From contig NZ_FNXF01000002.1 in assembly GCF_900108485.1 (NCBI RefSeq), forward strand, positions 1 through 64,000: a stretch of 64,000 nt of DNA, given 5' to 3'. A model generated the notes under the pieces. It did no database searches, was not told where the DNA came from, and saw only the letters and a list, made by a program, of their open reading frames with translations. Each line of letters opens with the position of its first letter. Position 1 is the stretch's first letter. Of this stretch, positions 45,272-54,694 are shown one piece after another. Position numbers and translations under genes: made by a program. The stretch comes from Rheinheimera pacifica (GTDB taxonomy: Bacteria > Pseudomonadota > Gammaproteobacteria > Enterobacterales > Alteromonadaceae).

Positions 45272-45525
45272 TGGTCTATCCTTTATTTTTCATTGGTTTA
45301 TGCAAGCCATCCGTGAATGGGCAGCAGTGTGGTTAAGCTCACACCACTAAGTGTTATTGACAACAAGCTCCGTTAACACACCGCGAGCCTACGCCTTTAA
45401 CTGCAAAATTTATTGCCTATATACGCCAATTTTACAACTTAGCTACATTGGGAACAAAGTATCTCATTGACCCGCTGCCATGCCGGATTTAGGCTTAACA
45501 ACACCTGACCTAACAGCGAATAACA

Positions 45526-46026
45526 ATGAAAAACCTGACCGAACATTTAAGCCAGTACGCTTTGTACCACCGCGATGAGCGCAATATTCTTACCCACTAC
45601 GCCGGCATACCGCTAATAGTGGTGGCGGTATTTGCCTTGCTGTACTGGCCGTTATTTACGCTGGCAGGCATGGTTATTACACCGGCATTATTGTTGTTTA
45701 TTGGCAGTATGGCGTTTTACCTGCGGCTGGACCTGCGCTTTGGCCTGGTTATGTTTGTTTTTAGCGGTATTAGCCTGCTGCTGGCAGGCAAATTAGCCGC
45801 CTTACCCTTCGGGCTTTGGCTTAGCAGTTCAATCGCCCTCTTTGTTGTCGGTTGGGTGCTGCAGTTTATTGGCCATTATTACGAAGGCAAAAAACCGGCC
45901 TTTGTCGATGACTTAACAGGCTTACTGATTGGCCCGTTATTTATTATGGCCGAACTGGGTTTTAAACTTGGCCTGCGCAAACCGCTGCAGCACCGCATCG
46001 AGCAAATTGCCGGTAAAACGCATTAA
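45526..46026 (+). CDS. Mpo1-like (DUF962) membrane protein
   Basis: A 166-residue inner membrane protein with three to four helices. The DUF962/YGL010w signature YALYHRDERNILTHYAGIPLIVVAVFALL opens the protein, and the later WVLQFIGHYYEGKKPAFVDDLTGLLIGPLFI carries the second conserved His/Glu-Lys block. Yeast Mpo1 is an iron-dependent 2-hydroxy fatty acid dioxygenase, so a lipid alpha-oxidation role is possible. The activity of bacterial members is not well known. It is flanked by unrelated genes. Confidence 0.88.
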   Translation: MKNLTEHLSQYALYHRDERNILTHYAGIPLIVVAVFALLYWPLFTLAGMVITPALLLFIGSMAFYLRLDLRFGLVMFVFSGISLLLAGKLAALPFGLWLSSSIALFVVGWVLQFIGHYYEGKKPAFVDDLTGLLIGPLFIMAELGFKLGLRKPLQHRIEQIAGKTH

Positions 46027-46142
46027 GTCAGTTGCTGTTCAGCGCGGCTGATTAAGCTGAGCGGCGAAAATAAATGATCGTAGCAGGGCGAGCTCTGCGA
46101 TAGCAGCTACAACGCTGTTCTCACTGAAGTAAGTGGTAGTGA

Positions 46143-46883
46143 ATGAAGTTTTTATCCTGTTGTACCGGCAGCTTTTTGCTGCTGTTTTCTGTATTTGCTT
46201 TAGCTGCACCCACCAATTTTGACCAGGCCAAACGTTTAGCCCAGCGCATTCATGCCCCTGAAGCGAAAAGCTTTTATTGCGATTGCGATATCCGCTGGCA
46301 AGGCGGTAAAGGTATTCCCGATTTAGCCGGTTGTGGTTACCAGGTGCGTAAAAACGGCCCGCGCGCTAACCGGATAGAGTGGGAACACGTTATGCCGGCG
46401 CATCACTTTGGCCACCAGCGCCAGTGCTGGCAAGACGGCGGGCGCAAAAACTGCGTAAAAACCGACAGCGTATTTCGCGCTATGGAAGCCGATTTATACA
46501 ACCTGGTACCAGCCATTGGCGAGGTAAACGGCGATCGCAGCAACTTCCGCTTTGGGGTACTGCCATCTACCCCGGCACAATACGGCGCCTGCCCTGTTAA
46601 GGTAGATTTTAAACAACAGGTATTCGAGCCCGCCCCGCCGGTGCGTGGTGATATAGCCCGTATCTACTTTTATATGGCCGACAAATATAACCTAAACCTG
46701 TCCCGCGCCCAGCAACAGTTGTTTATTGCCTGGCACAGGCAAGACCCGGTAACGCCGCAAGAGGTTGAGTTAAACCAGCGCATTCAACAGCATATGGGCC
46801 ACGACAACCCCTTTGTCAGCGGCAAGCGCGAGTGGAATTTGGGCTATAAGCCAACGGGCTATGGCTTGAAAGTCAGCCGGTAA
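46143..46883 (+). CDS. endA: Endonuclease I (periplasmic/secreted DNase)
   Basis: A 246-residue nuclease with a signal peptide ([11 protein letters not shown]). The beta-beta-alpha-metal core is visible: [15 protein letters not shown] with the general-base His, [19 protein letters not shown] with the metal-binding Asn and a cluster of eight cysteines that probably form disulfides. This Dns/EndA type cuts dsDNA and RNA in the periplasm or outside. Its 3' 210 bases are duplicated as a decayed copy at 47611-47832. Confidence 0.93.
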   Translation: MKFLSCCTGSFLLLFSVFALAAPTNFDQAKRLAQRIHAPEAKSFYCDCDIRWQGGKGIPDLAGCGYQVRKNGPRANRIEWEHVMPAHHFGHQRQCWQDGGRKNCVKTDSVFRAMEADLYNLVPAIGEVNGDRSNFRFGVLPSTPAQYGACPVKVDFKQQVFEPAPPVRGDIARIYFYMADKYNLNLSRAQQQLFIAWHRQDPVTPQEVELNQRIQQHMGHDNPFVSGKREWNLGYKPTGYGLKVSR

Positions 46884-47062
46884 AGTGACGGGTAACTTTT
46901 ACCAGTCGCAAGCAATAGTTACCTTGACGGTACGACAGCGCTGACAGCAGACAAATTGTAACCATATAATATATATCATGTTTTATAGAAATTCGGCGCT
47001 GGCACCTTCTTTGCTTTATCTACATGGATGCAAAAAACCACTTACCCATAAGGAAAGTTAAA

Positions 47063-47557
47063 ATGAGCGAAGTTATTACAGGTTTATTTAAAAGTTCTTC
47101 GGCTGCCAGCAACGCTATTTTTCGTTTAGAAAGTGCCGGTGTTACCCACAATGATATTTCAGTTATTGCTAATGGCACTCACTCTAAAGAAAATTTTGCC
47201 GTAGATGAAGGCACTAAAGCCAGTGAAGGCGGAGTAATCGGTGCAGCGTCAACCGGTATTGTAGCGGCAGTTGTCGCTGGCATGACCGCGGTCGGCGCAG
47301 TAGCAACCGGCGGTGCAGGCCTTGTTGTAGCAGGCCCCTTAGTTGCCGCGCTTGCCGCCGGTGGTGCAGGTGCCGCTGTTGGCGGTTCACTGGGTGCAAT
47401 CATCGGTGCTTTTATTCCTGAACATGAAATAAAGTACTATGAAGATGCCATTAAAGAAGGCTCTGTTCTGGTAGGTGTAAAATATACCAGCCAAAACAAA
47501 GACCGAATCAAAGACATTTTGGAACAGGCCGGTGCAGAAAAGGTTGCCACAGCCTAA
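47063..47557 (+). CDS. Glycine-zipper stress-type protein of the YflT/general stress group
   Basis: A 164-residue protein. The first 35 residues (VITGLFKSSSAASNAIFRL) and the last 45 (KYYEDAIKEGSVLVGVKY) have the alpha-beta pattern of general-stress/YflT-like proteins, and the middle 75 residues are Gly/Ala-rich membrane-like helices (AASTGIVAAVVAGMTAVGAV). An AAGGAAAG ribosome site supports the ATG at 47063 rather than 47024. It has its own terminator at 47565-47599 and lies between two copies of the endA 3' end. It may be an acquired or duplicated-around gene. Confidence 0.75.
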   Translation: MSEVITGLFKSSSAASNAIFRLESAGVTHNDISVIANGTHSKENFAVDEGTKASEGGVIGAASTGIVAAVVAGMTAVGAVATGGAGLVVAGPLVAALAAGGAGAAVGGSLGAIIGAFIPEHEIKYYEDAIKEGSVLVGVKYTSQNKDRIKDILEQAGAEKVATA

Positions 47558-47564
47558 TTAAACA

Positions 47565-47599
47565 ACAACGAAAAGAGACTTTAGTTCTCTTTTCGTTGT
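47565..47599. terminator. Hairpin terminator after the stress-type gene
   Basis: ACAACGAAAAGAGA (47565-47578) and TCTCTTTTCGTTGT (47586-47599) form a perfect 14-base stem around a 7-base loop. The T-rich right arm begins eight bases after the stop codon. This is a strong terminator, usable on both strands. Confidence 0.82.
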
Positions 47600-47610
47600 C
47601 CTCTCCTGAT

Positions 47611-47832
47611 ATATTTTTATATGCCCACAAATACAACCCCAACCTGTCCCGCCCCAAGCAACAACCGTATATCGCCTGACATAAACAAGACCCGGTAACC
47701 CCACAAGGGACTAAGCTAAACCAATGCACCCAGCAACATATAGGTCACGACAATCCCTTTGTCAGCGGCAAGCATGAGTGGAATTTAGGCTATAAGCCAA
47801 CGGGTTATGGTTTAAAAGTAAGCCAATGCTAG
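47611..47832 (+). pseudogene. Decayed copy of the endA 3' end
   Basis: This 222-base stretch repeats the last 210 bases of endA (from about 46671). It holds the same order of phrases: ACAAATA..., CTGTCCCGC, AGACCCGGTAAC, then a nearly identical final part CTTTGTCAGCGGCAAGC and CTATAAGCCAACGGG. There is a one-base deletion near the start, a TGG to TGA change and several substitutions, so no protein is made. It lacks the catalytic region. It marks an old duplication or recombination around the stress-type gene. Confidence 0.85.
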
Positions 47833-47942
47833 AGATACACCATATTGACAGCACCCTGCACCCCATATAAGTTTGCCATCCACCAACACACTACCCTGTC
47901 GCTTGTATGCGCCTTGCAACGATTTAGAAAATGGACTCCTGT

Positions 47943-48548
47943 ATGCGCTACTGGCAAATCTTCGTTTTGCCCCTTGTTACTATCCTCGCCGCTTGCAGCG
48001 ATAATAATGCCCGTATGCACCTACAACTTTGCAGTGCAGAGTATCGCTATAACACCGAGGGTGCTGACGCGGCGATCGCCGCCATGCGTGAAGTCGGCAA
48101 CGACCGCGAGTATGTTGTAGGCAACAATGTTGCGCGGTTTTTAATTCTGCGCGGTGCTAAAACCCAAAACACTAATGACTTTGATAAAGCCAATGCCATA
48201 CTGGACGCGATGGAGCCGCTGCCTGATGATCCAGAGCAAGTTACCGCCCGCTACATTAGTGTGCTTCGCTTTTTGGCCACCGCCAACGGCAGCAACAATA
48301 ATGGTGCCCGCGAGGAGCTGACGCAGTATTGCAGCGAATCAGCTGAGCCGGAAGCTGAGTGCCTGCACGGCAATATAATGGAGATCTTTCAGATACTAGG
48401 CACCAGCAATGGCACAACGAATAAGTCATCTGAGGATTTGGCGAACCTCTTTAACCAGACCTATCGCGCTGAGTTTAATGATCCTAGCCTGGACGTGCAG
48501 CTGGATTATTCCCGCTCAGTAGTCACCAGTTGCGGCAGCCATGAGTAA
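47943..48548 (+). CDS. Lipoprotein of unknown function
   Basis: A 201-residue protein with a lipobox (LPLVTILAACS, Cys18), so it is probably membrane anchored. The mature part has helical repeats (EGADAAIAAMREVGNDREYVVG, FDKANAILDAMEPLPDDPEQV) that look like tetratricopeptide-type hairpins, and six or so cysteines spread through it. No family is recognised. An ATG at 47931 is in frame, but the one at 47943 begins the signal directly. It follows the endA remnant and precedes a GNAT remnant. Confidence 0.62.
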   Translation: MRYWQIFVLPLVTILAACSDNNARMHLQLCSAEYRYNTEGADAAIAAMREVGNDREYVVGNNVARFLILRGAKTQNTNDFDKANAILDAMEPLPDDPEQVTARYISVLRFLATANGSNNNGAREELTQYCSESAEPEAECLHGNIMEIFQILGTSNGTTNKSSEDLANLFNQTYRAEFNDPSLDVQLDYSRSVVTSCGSHE

Positions 48549-48601
48549 TGGCCTTTTGTGGCTACGTTAGCGGCCGGTCTGTTTTCGATCAATAAGCAAC
48601 T

Positions 48602-48739
48602 AAGCCATTGGCCTCCACCTGCACTACCATTGGGCTATTGGCTGCCAAAGGCAAAGAGCCATTTTACCGTCACTACGGTTTTATTGAGCGCGATGGTGTG
48701 GAGCTTGGTAAAGGTATGTGCCGTTTTGTACGCGAATAA
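48602..48739 (+). pseudogene. GNAT acetyltransferase C-terminal remnant
   Basis: The frame ending at the TAA at 48737 encodes LLAAKGKEPFYRHYGFIERD, followed by GVELGKGMCRFVRE. This is the end of a GNAT N-acetyltransferase (the FYRHYGF motif contacts acetyl-CoA and GMCRF ends the fold). Upstream the frame meets a stop codon near 48599 and no start or N-terminal half is found, so only about 35-45 residues survive. It is a truncated gene in a degenerate region. Confidence 0.75.
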
Positions 48740-48765
48740 CACAAGAGACAGCCTGCTTTACATTT

Positions 48766-48810
48766 AAATGCCCCCCGTTAACTCCTTGCGAAGAGTAAAG
48801 AGGGGCATTT
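48766..48810. terminator. Hairpin between the GNAT remnant and chemoreceptor gene
   Basis: AAATGCCCC (48766-48774) pairs perfectly with GGGGCATTT (48802-48810), and an inner ACTC/GAGT pair (48781 and 48792 regions) extends the fold. It is 28 bases downstream of the minus-strand chemoreceptor stop and would terminate that gene or the plus-strand remnant. Confidence 0.6.
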
Positions 48811-48837
48811 ATCCTGACACAGCGTTTTTATTAAACC

Positions 48838-50730
48838 CTACAATTTAAAGCGGCCTACTTCCTGTTGCAGTGATGCGGCAAGGTTTGCCAGTTCCTGCGC
48901 TTGCGCTTTGGCAGCCTGCGCTTCAGTTGATAAACTTTCTGATACCGTGCGGATAGATTCCGTGTTGCGGTTAATTTCGCTGGTAACCGAGGTTTGCTCT
49001 TCGGCTGCGGTGGCTATTTGAATAGCCATACCTGAAATCTCGTGAATGGCCTGGCTGATTTTTACCAGGCTCTCGCTGGCTGAGTGGGCGTCACTTACGC
49101 TGGTTTCTGCCATTTGGTGGCTTTGCGTCATCGACTTCACCGCTTTAGCAGCAGTTTGTTGCAAAGTTTCAATCATGGTTTGAATTTCTTGCGTTGATGA
49201 GTGCGTGCGCTGCGACAGCACCCGCACTTCATCGGCTACCACGGCAAAGCCCCGGCCTTGATCACCGGCGCGTGCGGCTTCAATAGCGGCGTTTAACGCC
49301 AGTAAGTTGGTTTGCTCGGCAATACCACTGATGGTGGATAAAATGCTGCTGATTTTTTGCGAGTGGGCGTTTAATTCACCAATAATGGTACCGGCTGTTT
49401 CTACTTCATGGGCCAGATCGCGAATAGAAGTCTGGCTTTTTGTTACTTGCTGTTTGCCGTGCTCAGACAAGCCGACGGCATCTTGTGCCGTTTGCGCCGT
49501 GTGATCGGCATTGCTGGCAATCTCCTCAGTCGCGGCAGCCATTTCAGTAACAGCAGTGGCCACCATGGTGACTTCATCTTGCTGTACTTCAATACGTTGG
49601 CTGGTTTGCATGGCAGAGTTACTGCTGCTTTTGGCCTGAACTTCCAGTTGGCCGGCAATATCGTGCATACGTGAAATCATGCCGTGTAAACGCGAAACAA
49701 AACGGTTAAAACCAGAGGCGAGTATGCCAATTTCATCGTGCTGGCTGGCTGTTTTAATGCTTACGGTAAGGTCCCCCTCACCTTCGGCAATATTGTTAAG
49801 TGCCTGGGCCACGCGCTCTAAATCGCGGAACTGCAGTTTAAAAATGGCGATAAGAATAATGCCGAACAATATCATTAAAGCACCGCCGGCGAATGACATA
49901 ATCCAGGCCAGGCCGGTAGATTGCGCCATAATCTCCTGCTTACCCATAACAAAAATTAAGGCCCAATCGGTGTGTGGAATAGCAGTGGTGTAAACCAATT
50001 TGGTGGCACCATCCAACTTGTGCTCTGTCAGCGTTGCGGTGCCCATAGTTTGGGCTAACCACGGCAGCGTAAAGCTGCGGTCTATGTCGGTAATTTGTTT
50101 TTCATTCAGTGCTTTGTCGGGGTGGCTGATAATCAGGCCAGTTTTTTGCACCATAATGCCGTAGCCATCGCCAGGTACTTTCAGCTTTAAAACGGCATCG
50201 GTTAACTGTTCAATAGTTAGGTTGGCAGCAACCACACCATGCAGCCGGCCGGAAACCATTACCGGTTCGGCGATGGTAACAACTTGTTTTTTTAACGATG
50301 AACTAATGTAAGGCGCGGTAATAGCAATAGTGCCTGCAGCTTTTGCATCCAGATACCAGGGCCGGGTGCGCGGGTCAAGGTTGGCGTTATCCAATGCTGC
50401 GTCCTGATACATCATTACCCCTGCTTCGCTACCAAAAAAGGTAGAGCCAAACCGGGCGGCATTTTGAGTTTGCAGTAAATGCAGCCGCACATTTACTTCC
50501 GGGTCTGCTTCAATGATGGATTTCAAACTGCTGATGTTACTTTTTTTGTCCTCCATCCACTGCCCTACACCACCGGCAAAGGTAATGGCCAGTTGGTCTA
50601 TTTTTTCCTGGGTGTCGATCAAAGCATGATGGCGGATAAAGTAGGTAGTAAGGCCAACCAGTGTAATCACGGTAACTAAAACGGCGGTCAGGCTGCTAAA
50701 TAACAGCCGCATTTTTAGCGTAGAGTGCAT
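48838..50730 (-). CDS. Methyl-accepting chemotaxis protein (dCache type)
   Basis: A 630-residue chemoreceptor. TM1 (about 6-28) and TM2 (about 275-300) bracket a periplasmic dual-Cache sensor ([33 protein letters not shown]). The HAMP domain follows ([22 protein letters not shown]), then the signalling hairpin with the conserved tip [20 protein letters not shown]. It would bind an unknown ligand, possibly an amino or organic acid, and signal to CheA. The upstream frame runs to 50760, but AAGGAAA supports the ATG at 50730. Confidence 0.92.
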   Translation of the reverse strand: MHSTLKMRLLFSSLTAVLVTVITLVGLTTYFIRHHALIDTQEKIDQLAITFAGGVGQWMEDKKSNISSLKSIIEADPEVNVRLHLLQTQNAARFGSTFFGSEAGVMMYQDAALDNANLDPRTRPWYLDAKAAGTIAITAPYISSSLKKQVVTIAEPVMVSGRLHGVVAANLTIEQLTDAVLKLKVPGDGYGIMVQKTGLIISHPDKALNEKQITDIDRSFTLPWLAQTMGTATLTEHKLDGATKLVYTTAIPHTDWALIFVMGKQEIMAQSTGLAWIMSFAGGALMILFGIILIAIFKLQFRDLERVAQALNNIAEGEGDLTVSIKTASQHDEIGILASGFNRFVSRLHGMISRMHDIAGQLEVQAKSSSNSAMQTSQRIEVQQDEVTMVATAVTEMAAATEEIASNADHTAQTAQDAVGLSEHGKQQVTKSQTSIRDLAHEVETAGTIIGELNAHSQKISSILSTISGIAEQTNLLALNAAIEAARAGDQGRGFAVVADEVRVLSQRTHSSTQEIQTMIETLQQTAAKAVKSMTQSHQMAETSVSDAHSASESLVKISQAIHEISGMAIQIATAAEEQTSVTSEINRNTESIRTVSESLSTEAQAAKAQAQELANLAASLQQEVGRFKL

Positions 50731-50830
50731 GAAGATTTCCTTGTGCTGTAGCTCTGACAAACATTAGGGCAGAATGAGTACTGCAAGTATAGATTAATTT
50801 AAAAAACAACGAGCTGGGCAAAGGCTCAGG

Positions 50831-51619
50831 CTAATTTGCTTTTACATACTGCATAATATTAATAAAGGTGTCAGTCCAGTAGGTATCGCGGTTGGCGGCC
50901 AGGTAAGCCAGCAGCTCGGCGTGAGCGTCTGCCGACACACTTAAGTGATCGCCACCTATGCCATGGAAAGTAAAATTCACCATAGTGCCGTACTGCGCAG
51001 CCTGTTTCACCAGCGCGATTAGCTCGGCGCCGCTGCTGCCCACCGGTGCTATCACCTCTACGGCGTGCACATTTAACTGCGCCATATCGGCAACAATAGA
51101 CCCTGTTTTGGCCTTTATCGCGACAAAATCGCTGTATATCATCGGTAAATAAGGCTGGCCACCAGCTAACTCATCACCGCAGGGCGCGGTAAAGGTGCGT
51201 TCGGTTTTGCCGTCAATGGCAAATAACATGCTGTTAGCTAAACGAATTTGTTGCACCAGTTGCACGGCGCTGAGGGTATCTAAGTTATTTTCTGCTGCAA
51301 CCCACTCGCGGCCGGGCTTGTCCGCAGAACATTGATGAAACAGCGTATGGTTACCCAGTTCATGGCCCTGTGCCGCTGCCGCGCGCCACTCGCTTAAACG
51401 CGCAGTTAACAGTGGGCTGGACAACTGCAGGTAAAAACTGGCTTTCAGGCCCTGTGCATTTAGTGCAGGAAGTGCCACATCCAGCTGTGAGGCCAGCGTA
51501 TCATCATACGCCAGGCTTACAGCCGCTTTAGCGCCATTTGGCCAGCTAAAAGGCTTTGCTGCCACACCAGCCGCGCCTGTCAGCCATACACACACCAGCA
51601 CCAGATATATTTTTTGCAT
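50831..51619 (-). CDS. Polysaccharide deacetylase family protein, exported
   Basis: A 262-residue exported protein (signal ends near GVAAK). The NodB-homology domain shows the metal-site opening AVSLAYDDTLASQLD with the paired Asp, then GHELGNHTLFHQ with the two histidines of motif 2. It would deacetylate a carbohydrate in the periplasm, and the substrate is unknown. The later EVIAPVGSSGAELIAL and FTFHGIGGDHLSV carry the C-terminal part. The start has GGGGGC upstream. It follows the chemoreceptor by 100 bases on the same strand. Confidence 0.83.
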   Translation of the reverse strand: MQKIYLVLVCVWLTGAAGVAAKPFSWPNGAKAAVSLAYDDTLASQLDVALPALNAQGLKASFYLQLSSPLLTARLSEWRAAAAQGHELGNHTLFHQCSADKPGREWVAAENNLDTLSAVQLVQQIRLANSMLFAIDGKTERTFTAPCGDELAGGQPYLPMIYSDFVAIKAKTGSIVADMAQLNVHAVEVIAPVGSSGAELIALVKQAAQYGTMVNFTFHGIGGDHLSVSADAHAELLAYLAANRDTYWTDTFINIMQYVKAN

Positions 51620-51775
51620 ACTGCCCCCGATCCAGTAGCGACTATAAATAAGCATACCGTATTGTCGGCTGCTACACTATTTCGCCACCCACAGTAAGAT
51701 GCTGTAAATTGGCTAAAACAACGCTATGCTAAAGCCCGTGCCCGTAACGGGCTTTATAATTTCTGAGGATACGCT

Positions 51776-52174
51776 ATGACAACTGCTTTATATGCCGCAA
51801 TACTCGGCCTGTTCTTTCTGGTGCTGAGTGTTAACGTGGTGGCGAAGCGCCGCCGTTTTCAGATAGGTATAGGCAGCAAAGGTGAACTGTGCCTGGAGCG
51901 CGCTATCCGGGTACATGCTAATTTTGCTGAGTATGTACCCTTTGCTCTGTTGTTGATGTTTCTGGCCGAGTACAGCGGTTTAGCTCCGCTGTATCTGCAT
52001 CTACTGGGTATTACGCTGCTATTGGCCCGGTTAAGCCACGCCTGGGGCGTGCGTCAGATAAAAGAACCGTTTAAATTTCGTGTGTTTGGCATGCTAGTGA
52101 CATTCGGCGTTATTGCTTTGTCTGCGCTGGCTATTATTGTGCTGTATTTTGTCCGTTTCTACATAGCCAGATAA
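51776..52174 (+). CDS. MAPEG family membrane protein
   Basis: A 132-residue inner membrane protein with four helices. The MAPEG pattern NVVAKRRRFQIGIGSKGELCLERAIRVHANFAEYVPFALLLM is clear, with the conserved glutathione-site RAxRVHxNFxE. Eukaryotic members act on glutathione or leukotrienes; bacterial members are small detoxification-like enzymes of uncertain substrate. A GAGG ribosome site lies a few bases before the ATG. It stands alone. Confidence 0.9.
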   Translation: MTTALYAAILGLFFLVLSVNVVAKRRRFQIGIGSKGELCLERAIRVHANFAEYVPFALLLMFLAEYSGLAPLYLHLLGITLLLARLSHAWGVRQIKEPFKFRVFGMLVTFGVIALSALAIIVLYFVRFYIAR

Positions 52175-52257
52175 TTGGCAGCGGTGCAGCAATTATTTTC
52201 AGGTCAGAGCCCCTTTCAGCTATTTCTATGCGCCGTTAACTAAGGTATAACGGCGCA

Positions 52258-53109
52258 ATGAAAATACCAAAACGTATTCAGCCGCTGGTCGATGAAGGCC
52301 TGGTGGATGAAGTTATCCGGCCGCTGATGAGTGGCAAAGAAGCCTCTGTGTATATCGTCCGCTGTGGCGAAGATATCCGCTGCGCTAAAGTGTATAAAGA
52401 AGCCGACAAACGCAGCTTTAAGCAAGCGGTGTTATATCAGGAAGGCCGTAAAGTACGCAGCACCCGCCGTGCCCGTGCAATGGAAAAAGGCTCTAAGTTT
52501 GGCCGTCAGCAACAAGAAGAAAGCTGGCAGAATGCCGAAGTAGATGCCCTGTTTAAACTGGCTAAAGCCGGTGTACGTGTGCCGCAGCCCTATGGCTGTT
52601 ACGACGGCGTATTGCTAATGGAGCTGGTGTGCGACGATGAAGGCATGGTAGCGCCACGTTTAGCCGATGTGGCGATGGATGCCGACTTAGCCATCGCCGA
52701 CCACGCCACCATGTTGCACTACATTGTCATTATGCTGTGCGAAGGCCTGGTGCACGGCGATTTATCCGAATTTAACGTGCTGGTGGATGACCACGGCCCG
52801 GTAGTAATTGACCTGCCGCAAGCCGTTGATGCCGCCGCCAATAACAATGCCAAATGGATGTTCTGCCGCGATGTAAACAATATGCGCGACTATTACGGCC
52901 AATATGCCCCGGCACTACTTAGCACCCAATACGCCGAAGAAATCTGGGCGCTGTATGAAGCCGGTGAACTACACCCCGCAGTAGAACTAAGCGGCGAGTT
53001 TATTGCCGACACCAGCGAAACCGATGTCGACGCGGTACTGGAGCAAATAAAAGCCGCCTTTGCCGAAGCTGAAGAGCGCAAAGCCCGGGCGCTTGAGCAA
53101 GACGATTAA
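52258..53109 (+). CDS. RIO1-family serine protein kinase
   Basis: A 283-residue atypical protein kinase of the RIO family. An ATP loop SGKEASVYIVR with the lysine CAKVYK, the catalytic LVHGDLSEFNVLV and the metal-binding VVIDLPQAVD are all present. RIO1 in archaea and eukaryotes acts in ribosome maturation, and bacterial copies are less known but widely seen in marine gammaproteobacteria. The C-terminal 30 residues are acidic and helical. The neighbour at 53201 is of unknown function and may share a transcript. Confidence 0.92.
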   Translation: MKIPKRIQPLVDEGLVDEVIRPLMSGKEASVYIVRCGEDIRCAKVYKEADKRSFKQAVLYQEGRKVRSTRRARAMEKGSKFGRQQQEESWQNAEVDALFKLAKAGVRVPQPYGCYDGVLLMELVCDDEGMVAPRLADVAMDADLAIADHATMLHYIVIMLCEGLVHGDLSEFNVLVDDHGPVVIDLPQAVDAAANNNAKWMFCRDVNNMRDYYGQYAPALLSTQYAEEIWALYEAGELHPAVELSGEFIADTSETDVDAVLEQIKAAFAEAEERKARALEQDD

Positions 53110-53200
53110 CACACCCGCCTGAACCCGGGCCAACAAAGCTGTTGCCTGCCACTGTATTTATGTTTAGCTTAACTAACCCATTTAAGCGCAGGATACACTT

Positions 53201-54007
53201 TTGCAGCAGGCCCGTTTTCTTACCGACCAGCGTTTAATTAACACTACAGACTACCTTAGCGCTGCAGAGCACTACCGTGGCCTGTTGCTATGCCCGTTGT
53301 GTAGTGAAAAAGCCTGGTTTATTAAAGCGGTTAACAGCGACAGCCTAAACCGTGCGGCCTGCTTTGGCGCGCACCACCAAGACGGTTGCGAAGCGGCCAC
53401 CTTGCGCCTGAACGCAGAGAATGACGTAAACCCGGGCCAGAAAGCAGATACCGTACGTGAACCCAGCGCACGATATGCTCCGGCCGGTTTATGGCAAAGC
53501 ATTAAAGCGCCGCAACTGGGTGGCAGCGACGGCTATGATGTTAACAGCGCGCTGCGTCAGTTATTAAGCCATTTATGCCGCAATGCGGATTTTGCTGCGC
53601 AGGGTCAGAAAGTACAACTACTGGCCGCCTCCGGCCGTGAGCTGATTGCCGGTAAACTGGCCGATTATGTAGTGCATGTGAATGATATCAGCGATAAGCA
53701 TTTAGAGGCGCTGTATATTTTTTGGGGCCGGATCAACAACGTTAACGAGCGCGAATTTGACAACCCGGATGATGACGAGCTGTGGCTGAATATTGGTGAC
53801 TACCGCAAAGAACCGAGTGTGTTTATCGACGCCGATCTGCGCCGCAGCCTGGTTAAACGCTTTAACCTGGCCGACCTGGATGCGCTAAGCGGCGCCGATT
53901 TTATTCTGCTGGGCCATGCCGGTAAATCGGCACATGGTAAATTCACCCTGCATTTTGCTATGAGCAAATATATTGCTTTTCGCCACTATAGCATCAGCTC
54001 AACCTAG
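53201..54007 (+). CDS. Cysteine/histidine-rich protein of unknown function
   Basis: A 268-residue protein. Early residues contain CPLCSEKAWFI, then AACFGAHHQDGCEAA, a likely treble-clef or zinc-ribbon site like the N-terminal region of competence protein CoiA and of nuclease-associated families. The rest has a strand-rich domain (LIAGKLADYVVHVNDI, DDELWLNIGDYRKEPSVFI) without a known signature. The start is TTG with AGGA eight bases upstream. It follows the RIO kinase gene by 91 bases. I do not name a family. Confidence 0.6.
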   Translation: MQQARFLTDQRLINTTDYLSAAEHYRGLLLCPLCSEKAWFIKAVNSDSLNRAACFGAHHQDGCEAATLRLNAENDVNPGQKADTVREPSARYAPAGLWQSIKAPQLGGSDGYDVNSALRQLLSHLCRNADFAAQGQKVQLLAASGRELIAGKLADYVVHVNDISDKHLEALYIFWGRINNVNEREFDNPDDDELWLNIGDYRKEPSVFIDADLRRSLVKRFNLADLDALSGADFILLGHAGKSAHGKFTLHFAMSKYIAFRHYSISST

Positions 54008-54130
54008 CCGATTTATAAACCTTAACGGCTACTGACAACTTCTGTCAGTACGGTGGCGTTAAGATTAAACCCGGCTGAGGTCCTTTCCCATGAAAGAGCC
54101 GCCCACCTAAACCTGACAGAAGGACCAGAC

Positions 54131-54535
54131 ATGAAACAAACTTATACCGGCAGTTGCCACTGCGGCGCAGTGCGTTTTGAAGCGGATATTGATTTAACAG
54201 CCGGCAGCGGCAAATGTAATTGCTCTTTATGTACCAAGATGCGCAACTGGAATGCTGTAATTAAACCAGCCGATTTTCGCCTGATAAGCGGTGAGGACGC
54301 GCTGAGCGATTATCAGTTTGGCGGCAAGTCCTGCCATCATCTGTTTTGTCGTCACTGTGGTATTCATCCGTTTAGCAAAGGCTATGTCGAAGAAATCGGC
54401 GGTGACTTCGTTTCAATACAGCTGGCTACTTTGGACACTGCTACGCCTGAAGAACTTATCCGCGCGGAGGTGCGTTATGCCAATGGCCGCGACAACCTGT
54501 GGTGGCAACCACCGGCCGAAACCCGGCATTTGTAA
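54131..54535 (+). CDS. GFA family (CENP-V/formaldehyde-activating type) protein
   Basis: A 134-residue zinc protein of the GFA/CENP-V superfamily. The cysteine clusters are complete: GSCHCGAVRFEAD, GKCNCSLCTKMRN and HHLFCRHCGIHPFSK. In family members these residues bind zinc and the S-hydroxymethyl-glutathione adduct. The frame opens earlier at 54053, but AAGGACC and the ATG at 54131 fix the start. It is monocistronic and followed by a 12-base-pair hairpin. Confidence 0.9.
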   Translation: MKQTYTGSCHCGAVRFEADIDLTAGSGKCNCSLCTKMRNWNAVIKPADFRLISGEDALSDYQFGGKSCHHLFCRHCGIHPFSKGYVEEIGGDFVSIQLATLDTATPEELIRAEVRYANGRDNLWWQPPAETRHL

Positions 54536-54555
54536 AACCACCGCCCTCAGCACTT

Positions 54556-54588
54556 AGTCATTTTCGCTACAATGTGGCGAAAATGACT
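54556..54588. terminator. Perfect 12-base-pair hairpin after the GFA gene
   Basis: AGTCATTTTCGC (54556-54567) and GCGAAAATGACT (54577-54588) are perfect complements around a 9-base loop. It lies 21 bases after the GFA stop. The T-rich arm gives weak terminator character for either strand. Confidence 0.6.
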
Positions 54589-54694
54589 GTTTACAGCCGA
54601 ACCGAAATAAAATAACTCTATATATTTCAATAAATTAAAATTGGCAAAGCTTTTGCAAAACCTATGGCAACCTAACTATAAAAAGGACATCACC

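Noticed and set aside
46027-46142. REP-like repeat before endA (GTAGC...GCTAC symmetry)
   Set aside because: Only a short imperfect inverted repeat; no second copy in the window.
47611-47832. A second functional endonuclease I gene
   Set aside because: The copy lacks the catalytic region and contains stop codons and a frameshift.
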